From contig NZ_QPNC01000008.1 in the NCBI RefSeq assembly GCF_003386285.1, positions 1-64,000 of the forward strand: a DNA stretch of 64,000 nucleotides. The letters run 5' to 3'. Positions 8,016-15,056 of the stretch are shown piece by piece; position 1 is the first letter of the stretch; every line of letters begins with the position of its first letter. Made by a program: the position numbers and the translations under genes. The notes below the pieces were generated by a model. It saw only the letters and a program-made list of their open reading frames with translations, ran no database searches and was not told the origin of the DNA. This DNA is from Nocardiopsis sp. FIRDI 009 (GTDB lineage Bacteria; Actinomycetota; Actinomycetes; Streptosporangiales; Streptosporangiaceae).

Positions 8016-8216
8016 CTACTTGTCCTTGTTCTCCTCAGCACGCTTGCGCAGGTACTCCGTCGCGGCTCCGGCGCCCTTGTCGATCTTCTCGTCGTGGGCG
8101 CCGCCCGTGGCCTTCTTCGCGGCCTCGGCGGCCTTGCCGACGACCTTCTGCGCCTTGTCGGCGTTGTCGTCGACGGCCTTCTTCAGCCGGTCGAACGCAT
8201 CTCCGGTACCGGACAT
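8016..8216 (-). CDS. MT0933-like small hydrophilic protein (annotated elsewhere as antitoxin)
   Basis: The 66-residue, highly charged product (MSGTGDAFDRLKKAVDDNADKA...) has the KATGGAHDEKIDKGAGAATEYL pattern of the MT0933_antitox family (Rv0909-like). Members are named antitoxins, but many occur without a toxin, and no toxin-like gene is adjacent here. The composition, helical and rich in Lys, Ala and Asp, also resembles CsbD-type stress proteins. The start ATG has a GGGGGGAT ribosome binding site. A sigma-B-type promoter lies 36-61 bp upstream, so a role in general stress is more likely than toxin neutralisation. Function remains inferred. Confidence 0.7.
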   Translation of the reverse strand: MSGTGDAFDRLKKAVDDNADKAQKVVGKAAEAAKKATGGAHDEKIDKGAGAATEYLRKRAEENKDK

Positions 8217-8251
8217 GGAATCCCCCCTAGATCCGTCCTGCTCCTACCGCG

Positions 8252-8277
8252 ATACCCGCTCCACCGGCCGTTTAAGC
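8252..8277 (-). promoter_or_regulatory. Sigma-B-type stress promoter
   Basis: On the minus strand, GCTT (8277-8274) is separated by exactly 16 bp from GGGTAT (8257-8252). This matches the actinobacterial sigma-B/sigma-F-family consensus GNNT-N14-16-GGGTAY at every defined base. The start codon of the MT0933-like gene follows 35 bp later. Confidence 0.55.
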
Positions 8278-8317
8278 GGAGAGCGCCGCCAACGGCACGG
8301 TGTGTACCGGACCCGGC

Positions 8318-9661
8318 TCAGATGCCCAGGACCACGCGGGCGACGGAGAAGTAGATGATCAGACCGGTGGCGTCGACCAGCGTCGCCACCATCGGCGAGG
8401 AGACCACCGCCGGGTCCACGCCCACCTTGCGCGCCAACAGGGGCATGGACGAGCCGATGATCGCCGCCCACGTGCACACCGCGATCACCGAGCAGGCGAC
8501 CACCACGGCGACGTCGAACCCCACCAGGAGGGAGCCGATCCCCAGCGCGAGCGCGGCCAGGACGACACCGAGCAGCAGACCGACCCGGCCCTCCTTCCAG
8601 ATCACCGCCGGAAGGTCGCGTACGCGCACCTCGCCGACGGCCAGGGCGCGCACGATCGCTGTGGCCGACTGGGCTCCGACGTTACCGCCGGTCCCGATGA
8701 GCATGGGCACGAACATCGCCAGCGCGGTGACCGCCTCCAGGGTGTCCTCGAAGACCTGCATGACGTTGACGGTCAGGGTGGCCGCCACGATGAGCAGCAT
8801 CAGCCACACCACCCGCGCCCCGACCAGGCGCACCACCCCGACCGAGACGTAGTGCTCGGCGACCGGGCTGGCGCCGGACTGGCGGGCCATGTCCTCGGAG
8901 TCGGCCGCCTCGATGACCTCCAGCGCGTCGTCGAACGTGAACAGGCCGACGAAGCGCTCCTCGGAGTCCACCACCGGCAGGGAGACCAGGTTGGCCTCCT
9001 GGATGAGGCGGGCGGCGTCCTCGACCGGCTCGGTGGCGCGCACCCGCGGCGCGAGCACGTCGACCAGGTCCTTGAGCACCGTCTCGTCGTCGCTGACGAC
9101 CAGGTCGCTGAGGCTGACCGTGCCGACCAGGCGGCGGCCGTCGCTGACCACGGGGAGGGTGTAGATGGTCTCGGCGTCGGCGCCCTTGGCCCGGACGACC
9201 TCCAGCGCGCGGCCCACGGTCAGGTCCCGGTGCAGGATGACCGTCTCCGGGGTCATGTACCGGCCGACGGAGTCCTCCGGGTAACCCAGGAGCGCCGCGG
9301 TCATCTTCCGTTCGGCGGGGCTCAGCCCGGCCAGGGCGCGGGTGGCGACCTTGGCGGGCGCCTCTCCGATGAGGCGGGCCCGGTCGTCCGGGTCCATCTG
9401 CTCCAGGAGTTCGTGGAAGGCGGAGTCCCGGAGCCCGCTGAGGACGATCTGCTGCTGGCCGGGGTCGAGCTCCTCGAAGACCTCCAGCTCACGATCCTTG
9501 TCCAGGAGTCGGAAGGGGATGATCGCGTCGCGGTCGGACATGCGGGTGAGTTCGTCGGCGATCTCGTAGGGCCTGTGTTCGGCCAACCAGAGCCTGATTC
9601 CGGTCAGGTCGTTGTTCTCGACCAGTTCGTTGAGCTCGTCAGCGCGCTCGCCGTCTGCCAT
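8318..9661 (-). CDS. mgtE: MgtE-family magnesium transporter
   Basis: A 447-residue Mg2+ channel/transporter. The N-terminal helical MgtE_N domain (about 1-130, with repeated LDPxxxxxLL-type helices) is followed by two CBS domains (about 135-260, IYTLPVVSDGRRLVGTVSLSDL and LPVVDSEERFVGLFTFDDALEVI). A five-helix membrane domain (~290-447) contains the pore signature PMLIGTGGNVGAQSATAIVRALA. The CBS and N domains sense cytoplasmic Mg2+ and gate the pore in characterised MgtE proteins. The ATG at 9661 has a GGGGGGTGC ribosome binding site, and an upstream extension of 78 codons is poorly conserved-looking sequence. It appears monocistronic. Confidence 0.93.
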   Translation of the reverse strand: MADGERADELNELVENNDLTGIRLWLAEHRPYEIADELTRMSDRDAIIPFRLLDKDRELEVFEELDPGQQQIVLSGLRDSAFHELLEQMDPDDRARLIGEAPAKVATRALAGLSPAERKMTAALLGYPEDSVGRYMTPETVILHRDLTVGRALEVVRAKGADAETIYTLPVVSDGRRLVGTVSLSDLVVSDDETVLKDLVDVLAPRVRATEPVEDAARLIQEANLVSLPVVDSEERFVGLFTFDDALEVIEAADSEDMARQSGASPVAEHYVSVGVVRLVGARVVWLMLLIVAATLTVNVMQVFEDTLEAVTALAMFVPMLIGTGGNVGAQSATAIVRALAVGEVRVRDLPAVIWKEGRVGLLLGVVLAALALGIGSLLVGFDVAVVVACSVIAVCTWAAIIGSSMPLLARKVGVDPAVVSSPMVATLVDATGLIIYFSVARVVLGI

Positions 9662-9916
9662 ACGAAGCACCCCCCTGCGTGTCCAACGCCGCGCGGGCAC
9701 GCCCACGGGCAGCCTGTGTCGTCTCTCGTCTCCTCCGGCACGGCACCGCCTCCCCGAGGACGGGCACGGGCAGCCGCCCGTACGTCGGCACCGGGAGGTG
9801 GAGAGGGTGGGCACGGCGGCCCCGGGAGGGTCGTCGGCCGCGCCGGGATCGGGAGTCGGGTCGACCCTATCGCCCGCAGCGGCACGTGACCGCACGCGAG
9901 AGCCTCGGCGGGGCGT

Positions 9917-11020
9917 CTAGTCGCGCCAGAGGACGACCAGGGCGCAGTCGTCGTTCTTGTCCTTGCTCAGGACGTCGACGACCTCTCCGGCGCCGGTCGC
10001 GAAGCCCCTGCCGACGACCGACTCGGCCGCGCCGAGGAGGCGGTCGATCCCCGCGTCGAGGTCCTCTCCGGGCGTCTCGATGAGGCCGTCGGTGCAGAGC
10101 ATGATGGCGTCACCCGGCCTGAGCTTGCCTTCGACGGAGGAGTAGGTCATCTCCGGGATGACCCCGAGGACGACGCCCTTGGCCTCGGTGGTGCTCCACA
10201 CGCCGCAGCCGCTGTCGTAGTGCAGGGCGGGCGGATGCCCGGCGGAGGCGATCTGGAACTCGCCCGTGTCCAGGTCCACGCTCAGGTGGACGGCGGTGAC
10301 GAATCCCTCACCGCCTCCGTCTCGGATGAGGTAGTCGTTGCAGTGGGAGAGGAAGTCCCCGGTGGGCACGGAGCCGATGAGACCGCTGAACGCGCCGGAG
10401 AGCATCAGCGCCCGGGTTCCGGCGTCCACGCCCTTGCCGGAGACGTCGACGACCGCCACGTCGAGCCGGTCCTCCCGGCGGATGGAGACGACGAAGTCGC
10501 CGCCGAAGGACGACCCGCCCGCCTGGCGCAGGACGGCGGTGCGGCCCCAGCCGTCGGGCAGTTCGGGCAGCCGGCCCTGGTGCCGCAGGCGGTCGCGCAG
10601 GTCCAGCAGCATCATCTCGCCGCTGAGCCCCTGCACACCGAGGCGTTCGCGCACCCCGGACAGCAGGTAGGACAGGACCGCGGTGACGCCGATGGTGACC
10701 AGCAGGCCGGGGCCCACCTGGCCGAAGTCGAGCATGAACGCGACGAACAGGAGCACCGCCGCGACCACGGTGAACAGGAAGGCGAGGCTCTTGCGCTTGA
10801 GCAGGAGGCCGCCGGCCAGGACGGTGAGGATCGTGGAGCTGGGCGGGAACCAGCCGGGGGGACCCCACACGGCGCCCACGCCGATCCCGACCGCGAGGGT
10901 GACCAGGGTGATGAGCACGAGCCGGTAGCGGAAGAGCACCTTGCGCCGGAGCACCGCTACGAGCCGCTGCGTGGTCGTACGCAACAGCCGGGCGATCTTG
11001 GCGGTCGGTGTGGGCTTCAT
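9917..11020 (-). CDS. Membrane PP2C-type (SpoIIE-like) serine phosphatase
   Basis: The 367-residue protein starts with a basic cytoplasmic segment, then about four hydrophobic helices (residues ~32-125: VLITLVTLAVGIGVGAVWG, ILTVLAGGLLL, LAFLFTVVAAVLLFVAFML, LLVTIGVTAVLSYLL). A SpoIIE/RsbU phosphatase domain (~165-365) follows. Metal-binding motifs are present: GGDFVVSI, VVDVSGKGVDAGTRAL, ASAGHPPAL, LCTDGLIETPGED and KNDDCALVVLW. Such phosphatases usually act on anti-anti-sigma factors in partner-switching cascades; no such partner is next to it. The ATG at 11020 has AGGGGACAC upstream. Confidence 0.88.
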   Translation of the reverse strand: MKPTPTAKIARLLRTTTQRLVAVLRRKVLFRYRLVLITLVTLAVGIGVGAVWGPPGWFPPSSTILTVLAGGLLLKRKSLAFLFTVVAAVLLFVAFMLDFGQVGPGLLVTIGVTAVLSYLLSGVRERLGVQGLSGEMMLLDLRDRLRHQGRLPELPDGWGRTAVLRQAGGSSFGGDFVVSIRREDRLDVAVVDVSGKGVDAGTRALMLSGAFSGLIGSVPTGDFLSHCNDYLIRDGGGEGFVTAVHLSVDLDTGEFQIASAGHPPALHYDSGCGVWSTTEAKGVVLGVIPEMTYSSVEGKLRPGDAIMLCTDGLIETPGEDLDAGIDRLLGAAESVVGRGFATGAGEVVDVLSKDKNDDCALVVLWRD

Positions 11021-11470
11021 GTGTCCCCTGGATCGGCACTCCCGCGGGCACGCGGGCGGTTCGGGTCTCGGTCGGTAGGGCCCGACGGAGGCGGAGGCTC
11101 TCGGTACCGGGCCGGGCGGTGGTCGGATGCGGGGCACGCCCTGATCTCCGTGGCCGGGGGCGGCGCCGTCGTCGCCGCGCCGCGGACGATGCGAGGCCGG
11201 CCACTGTGCACGAACTGTAGCGCGGGGGCGCGAACGTGGCACGCGCAACCAGCGGTGTTCTCTCCCATAACCACAGGTTTAGGTTGAACCGATAACCGAG
11301 AGTAGGGTTTCGGCCGCTGTTCCTCCAGGGATCTGGTGGGTTTTCCGGGACGATCATCCTCTCTCGGACACAAACCGTCCGACCGGGCCCTCTCCGCGGC
11401 GAAGCGCCCGAACCCGGGCACGGACGCGCCCCCGCGCCGGGCGGCACGGGGGCGGGCCGGAGCGGGATAC
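11021..11470. other. Intergenic region, no gene recognised
   Basis: This 450-bp stretch separates the phosphatase from rpiB. I find no convincing coding frame on either strand. Around 11,265-11,305 is an A+T-richer segment with the small dyad GGTTGAACC, reasonable as the promoter region of the phosphatase gene, but no clear -35/-10 pair can be assigned. Confidence 0.4.
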
Positions 11471-11938
11471 TTACGGAAGGGGCGGGAGTTCGCCGGACTC
11501 CTCGTAGGTGGAGAGCATCCCGATGCGGCGGGTGTGCCGCTCCTCGTCGCTGTAGGGCGTGGAGAGGAACACCTCCACGAACCGGGTGGCCTCCTCCAGG
11601 GAGTGCATCCGGCCGCCGATGCCGAGCACGTTCGCGTCGTTGTGCTCACGCGCCAGACGGGCGGTGTCCTCACTCCAGGCCAGGGCGGCGCGGACGCCCT
11701 TGACCTTGTTGGCGGCGATCTGCTCGCCGTTGCCCGACCCTCCGATGACGACGCCGAGCGAGCCCGGGTCGGAGGCGACGCCCTCGGCGGCGCGCAGGAC
11801 GAAGGGCGGGTAGTCGTCCACGGCGTCGTAGACGAAGGGCCCGGCGTCGACGACCTCGTGCCCGCGCTCCTTCAGCCAGGAGACGAGGTGTTCTTTGAGC
11901 TCGTAGCCCGCATGATCTGATCCAAGGTAAACACGCAC
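11471..11938 (-). CDS. rpiB: Ribose-5-phosphate isomerase B
   Basis: The enzyme interconverts ribose 5-phosphate and ribulose 5-phosphate in the pentose phosphate pathway. The 155-residue product has the phosphate-binding start VYLGSDHAGYELK, VIGGSGNGEQIAANKVKGVRAAL and HNDANVLGIGGRM. In E. coli RpiB a Cys sits in the GTGVGISIAANK loop. Here, as in the Mycobacterium tuberculosis enzyme, the Cys is absent and a Glu (GNGEQ) occupies the catalytic region. GTG at 11938 is preferred; GTG at 11944 is equally possible, and GTG at 11974 falls inside a terminator hairpin and is unlikely. The C-terminus is slightly longer than in E. coli. Confidence 0.9.
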   Translation of the reverse strand: MRVYLGSDHAGYELKEHLVSWLKERGHEVVDAGPFVYDAVDDYPPFVLRAAEGVASDPGSLGVVIGGSGNGEQIAANKVKGVRAALAWSEDTARLAREHNDANVLGIGGRMHSLEEATRFVEVFLSTPYSDEERHTRRIGMLSTYEESGELPPLP

Positions 11939-11972
11939 GTGCACAGTCTGGCAGGTCAGGCGGGCGGCGGAC

Positions 11973-12017
11973 ACCGCGCCCCGCCCCTTCCGGCGCGGAG
12001 GGGGCGGGGCGGGCGGT
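11973..12017 (-). terminator. Terminator of the 47-aa membrane protein gene
   Basis: GCCCCGCCCC (11978-11987) pairs perfectly with GGGGCGGGGC (12001-12010), extended outward by ACCGC/GCGGT. It begins about 17 bp after the stop codon of the small gene and ends upstream of rpiB. Confidence 0.65.
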
Positions 12018-12033
12018 GTTCCGGCGGGTTCCC

Positions 12034-12177
12034 TCAGGAGGTGGCGGCGGCCGCGACGCTCAGACCGAGGGCGGCGAAAAGCGCCATGGAGACCAGGGCG
12101 ATCAGGTTGTACACCACCATGGACTTGATGTCCTTGGCGAGGGGTCCTGCCTTGGAGACCGCGGGCTTGTTGCTCAA
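12034..12177 (-). CDS. Small single-span membrane protein (47 aa)
   Basis: Starting at TTG (12177), the frame encodes 47 residues: a polar N-terminus (SNKPAVSKAGPLAKDIKS) and one hydrophobic helix (MVVYNLIALVSMALFAALG). The TTG is chosen because GAGGTG lies about 6 nt upstream, whereas the only upstream ATG (12231) has no good ribosome binding site and would add an unrelated 18-residue extension. Actinomycetes often carry similar short basic-plus-helix proteins of unknown function. A strong terminator follows immediately, so it forms a small independent transcription unit. Confidence 0.6.
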   Translation of the reverse strand: MSNKPAVSKAGPLAKDIKSMVVYNLIALVSMALFAALGLSVAAAATS

Positions 12178-12327
12178 CTCACACCTCGTTTGGGTTCGAC
12201 CGGGGGATGTCCGGTCCGCATCTTTCCACACCCCACAACGCGCCGATCACCGGGGCCGATTCCTCGCTCGCCGGATTCGACCATGTGAATCTGGGCATAT
12301 CCGACCAGGTCGGGGCCGGGACGGCGG

Positions 12328-13749
12328 TCAGAGTTGGATCGACTTGACCTCGCAGAACTCGTCGAGACCGGCCAGACCCCACTCACGCCCGTTCCCGGAG
12401 CGCTTGTAGCCGCCGAAGGGCGCGCGCGGGTTGAGCGCACCGCCGTTGACCTCGACCTGGCCCGCGCGCAACCGCCGGGCCACGGCCAGGGCGCGGTCGG
12501 GGTCGCCCGACCAGACGGCCGCGTTGAGCCCGTACACCGTGTCGTTGGCGATGGCCACCGCCTCCTCCTCGGTGTCGTAGGGGATGAGGGCGAGCACCGG
12601 GCCGAAGATCTCCTCCTGGGCGATGCGCATGTCGTTGCGCACGTCGGCGAAGACGGTCGGGCTGACGTAGTAGCCGCGCTCGCGCCCCTCGACGGGGTCG
12701 GCGCCACCGGTGACCAGACGGGCGCCCTCCTCCACGCCGAGGCGCACGTAGTCGCGGACGCGGTCGAGCTGGGCAGCGGAGACGAGCGGCCCCATCCGGG
12801 TGGCCTCGTCCTCGGGGTCGCCGGGAACGTACCTGGCGGCGGACTCGGCGGCCAGGCGCACGGCCTCCTCGTAGGAGTCGCGGTGCACGAGCATGCGGGT
12901 GAGCGCGTTGCAGCTCTGCCCGGTGTTGCGCATGACGTCGGCGACCCCGCGCTTGACCGCCTGGGTGAGGTCGGCATCGGGCAGCACGACGTTGGGGGAC
13001 TTGCCGCCCAGTTCGAGCGCGACGCGTTTGACGGTCTCGGCCGCGACCTGGCTGACCCTGGTCCCGGCGCGGGTGGAGCCGGTGAAGGAGACCATGTCCA
13101 CCCGCGGGTGGGCGGCGATCGCCTCGCCGACGACCGGGCCGGTCCCCGACACCAGGTTGAACACGCCCGCGGGCAGACCCGCCTCGTGCAGGACCTCGGT
13201 GAGCGCGTAGGCGGACAGCGGCGCCACCTCGCTGGGTTTGAGGACCACCGTGTTGCCCGCGAGCAGCGCGGGGACGACCTTGAGCACGATCTGGTGCAGC
13301 GGATAGTTCCACGGGGTGATGGCCCCGACGACGCCGACGGGCTCGCGCACGATGAGCGAGTTGCCCTGACGCTCGCCCTCGAAGTAGCGGTCGCCGACCT
13401 CCTCGACCAGGTCGACGAAGGTCCGGAACATCAGGGCGGGCAGGCCCGCCTGGACCTTGCGCGCGAACCCGACGGGCGCGCCCATGTCGCGGGTCAGGAC
13501 CACGGCGATGTCGTCGACGCGGGCGTTGTACAGCTCCAGGGCCTTGGCCAGGTGGGTCACCCGCTGGCCCGGGGTGAGCGCCGACCACGCGGGCAGGGCC
13601 GCCGACGCGGCCTTGACCGCGGCGTCGACGTCCTCGGTGGATCCGGCCGGGACGGTGTCGATGACCTGCTCGGTCGCCGGGTTGAGCACGTCCAGGCCCT
13701 CGTCGGAGGCGGACGGGCGCCAGGCGCCGTCGATGTAGAGGGAACGCAT
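12328..13749 (-). CDS. NAD(P)+-dependent aldehyde dehydrogenase
   Basis: The 473-residue protein belongs to the aldehyde dehydrogenase superfamily, oxidising an aldehyde to its acid. It shows the cofactor loop TPWNYPLHQ, FTGSTRAGT, the general-base Glu in LELGGKSPNVV (~245) and the nucleophile Cys in NTGQSCNALTR (~280). EEIFGPVLALIPY is near 375. It spans the full family length. The substrate is not evident; homologues are often annotated as betaine- or aminobutyraldehyde-type enzymes. It is not obviously in an operon; a 52-residue acidic protein gene lies 170 bp upstream on the same strand. Confidence 0.92.
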   Translation of the reverse strand: MRSLYIDGAWRPSASDEGLDVLNPATEQVIDTVPAGSTEDVDAAVKAASAALPAWSALTPGQRVTHLAKALELYNARVDDIAVVLTRDMGAPVGFARKVQAGLPALMFRTFVDLVEEVGDRYFEGERQGNSLIVREPVGVVGAITPWNYPLHQIVLKVVPALLAGNTVVLKPSEVAPLSAYALTEVLHEAGLPAGVFNLVSGTGPVVGEAIAAHPRVDMVSFTGSTRAGTRVSQVAAETVKRVALELGGKSPNVVLPDADLTQAVKRGVADVMRNTGQSCNALTRMLVHRDSYEEAVRLAAESAARYVPGDPEDEATRMGPLVSAAQLDRVRDYVRLGVEEGARLVTGGADPVEGRERGYYVSPTVFADVRNDMRIAQEEIFGPVLALIPYDTEEEAVAIANDTVYGLNAAVWSGDPDRALAVARRLRAGQVEVNGGALNPRAPFGGYKRSGNGREWGLAGLDEFCEVKSIQL

Positions 13750-13919
13750 GTGACCACTCTCGCAGAACGCGATTCTGGTTGGCCAGCGTTCGGGGCCGGG
13801 CCGGTGGTTTCCCGGAAGGGGACGCGCCCCCGGGCGTGTCGCACGGGGGCGGTGTCGCTTGGAAGGCCCGGGAACGGAGCCGGGCCGGGGCGCCCGGTCG
13901 GCGCCCCGGCCGGACCGGG

Positions 13920-14078
13920 TCAGTCCCAGTGCGGCGGGCGTTCGGCGACCAACCGCGCGGTGTCGTCGTCGGAGTCGTCCTCACCCCAGCCCAGCGACCG
14001 TTCGTCGCCGGTGGTGTCGGGCAGGATGTCGAGGTCGTCGAAGAAGTCGACCGTGCGGTCGCCGTCGGGTCCGGACAT
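13920..14078 (-). CDS. Short acidic protein (52 aa)
   Basis: The frame MSGPDGDRTVDFFDDLDI...ERPPHWD encodes 52 residues, about one third Asp plus Glu, with no membrane segment. The ATG has AGGGGGCG about 7 nt upstream. The ending LVAERPPHWD and the motif LPDTTGDE recall short uncharacterised streptomycete proteins that end in -KPPHH or similar, which supports it being a real gene, but I cannot name a family. It lies between the aldehyde dehydrogenase and the DsbA-like gene, all on the minus strand. Confidence 0.6.
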   Translation of the reverse strand: MSGPDGDRTVDFFDDLDILPDTTGDERSLGWGEDDSDDDTARLVAERPPHWD

Positions 14079-14190
14079 GGTCACGCCCCCTGGTCGGTCC
14101 AGCCACCGTGTCCGCGACGCGGACGGGTGGGTACGGGTACATCCCCTCCGGGCGGTGCCGTGCCCGCCCGGATCAGCACCCTAGCCGAAG

Positions 14191-14838
14191 CTACTCGAAA
14201 CTCGGGTCAACGGTACGGGTGCGCTTGAGCTCGAAGAACCCCTCGACCCCGGCGACCAGGCGCACCCCGTCCCACAGCCTGGCCGCCTCCTCGCCCCGCG
14301 GCGTCGGGGTGACGACGGGGCCGAAGAAGGACACGCCCTCCACGCTGATCACGGGTGTGCCGACGTCCTCGCCGACCAGCCGCATCGCCTCGGCGTGGGA
14401 GGCGCGCAGGGCCTCGTCGTACTCGTCGGACCCCGCCGCCGCGGCCAGTTCCTCGGGCAGACCGGCGTCGGCCAGGGCGGCGCGGTAGGTCGCCTCCTCA
14501 CGCGGCTCGCCCCGCAGGTGGAACCGGGTGCCCAGGGCGGTGTACAGGTCGCCCAGGACCTCCGGTCCGTGCTTCTGCCCGGCCGCCACGCACACGCGGA
14601 CCGGCCCCCACCCCGTGTCGAGGAGCTGACGGTACCCCTCCGGCAGCCCCTCCCGCCCCTCGTTGAGCACGGACAGGCTCATGACGTGCCAGCGCACCCG
14701 GACCGGGCGCACCCGCTCGACCTCCAGGAGCCAGCGGGAGGTGATCCAGGCCCACGGGCACAGGGGGTCGAACCACATGTCGGCGTGGGTGACCCCGTCC
14801 TCGGAGGAGGTTTCGGGGCGGTCGGGGGACTGCGTCAT
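14191..14838 (-). CDS. DsbA-like oxidoreductase related to mycothiol-dependent reductase Rv2466c
   Basis: The 215-residue product has the thioredoxin fold with DsbA insertion. ADMWFDPLCPWAWITSRWLLE near residues 19-39 aligns with the Rv2466c active site region, and HVMSLSVLNE and GTPVISVEGVSFFGPV are also family features. The M. tuberculosis enzyme uses a CPWC pair, whereas here the second position is Ala (CPWA). Only the N-terminal thiol remains, so a monothiol mechanism through mycothiol is expected. The ATG has GGAGTCAGCG upstream. It is divergent from pepN, with about 220 bp between. Confidence 0.85.
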   Translation of the reverse strand: MTQSPDRPETSSEDGVTHADMWFDPLCPWAWITSRWLLEVERVRPVRVRWHVMSLSVLNEGREGLPEGYRQLLDTGWGPVRVCVAAGQKHGPEVLGDLYTALGTRFHLRGEPREEATYRAALADAGLPEELAAAAGSDEYDEALRASHAEAMRLVGEDVGTPVISVEGVSFFGPVVTPTPRGEEAARLWDGVRLVAGVEGFFELKRTRTVDPSFE

Positions 14839-15056
14839 CGCTGACTCCTCGTCACTGTGGGTTCGGGCGGCCGCACGGGATCCGCTGAGAGTGGACAACC
14901 ACCCGTGCTGGTTGCGCATTCCGCGTCGGCGCGTGGCAGGATCGGGATCGAGTTGATGACGACCGCCGACCCCGGCGCGGCCCGCCCCCGCGGGCGCCCG
15001 CCGCGGTCGGCGACGATTCCGGCCGGCGACGACGGCGGCCGTGGAGGGAGCGTGGC

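Noticed and set aside
8016..8216. Toxin-antitoxin pair around the MT0933-like gene
   Set aside because: The neighbours are MgtE and the ferredoxin-like gene; no toxin-sized frame with toxin motifs overlaps or abuts it.
11265..11305. Second iron box (TTAGGTTGAACCGATAACC)
   Set aside because: Only the left half agrees with the consensus; the centre and right half do not.
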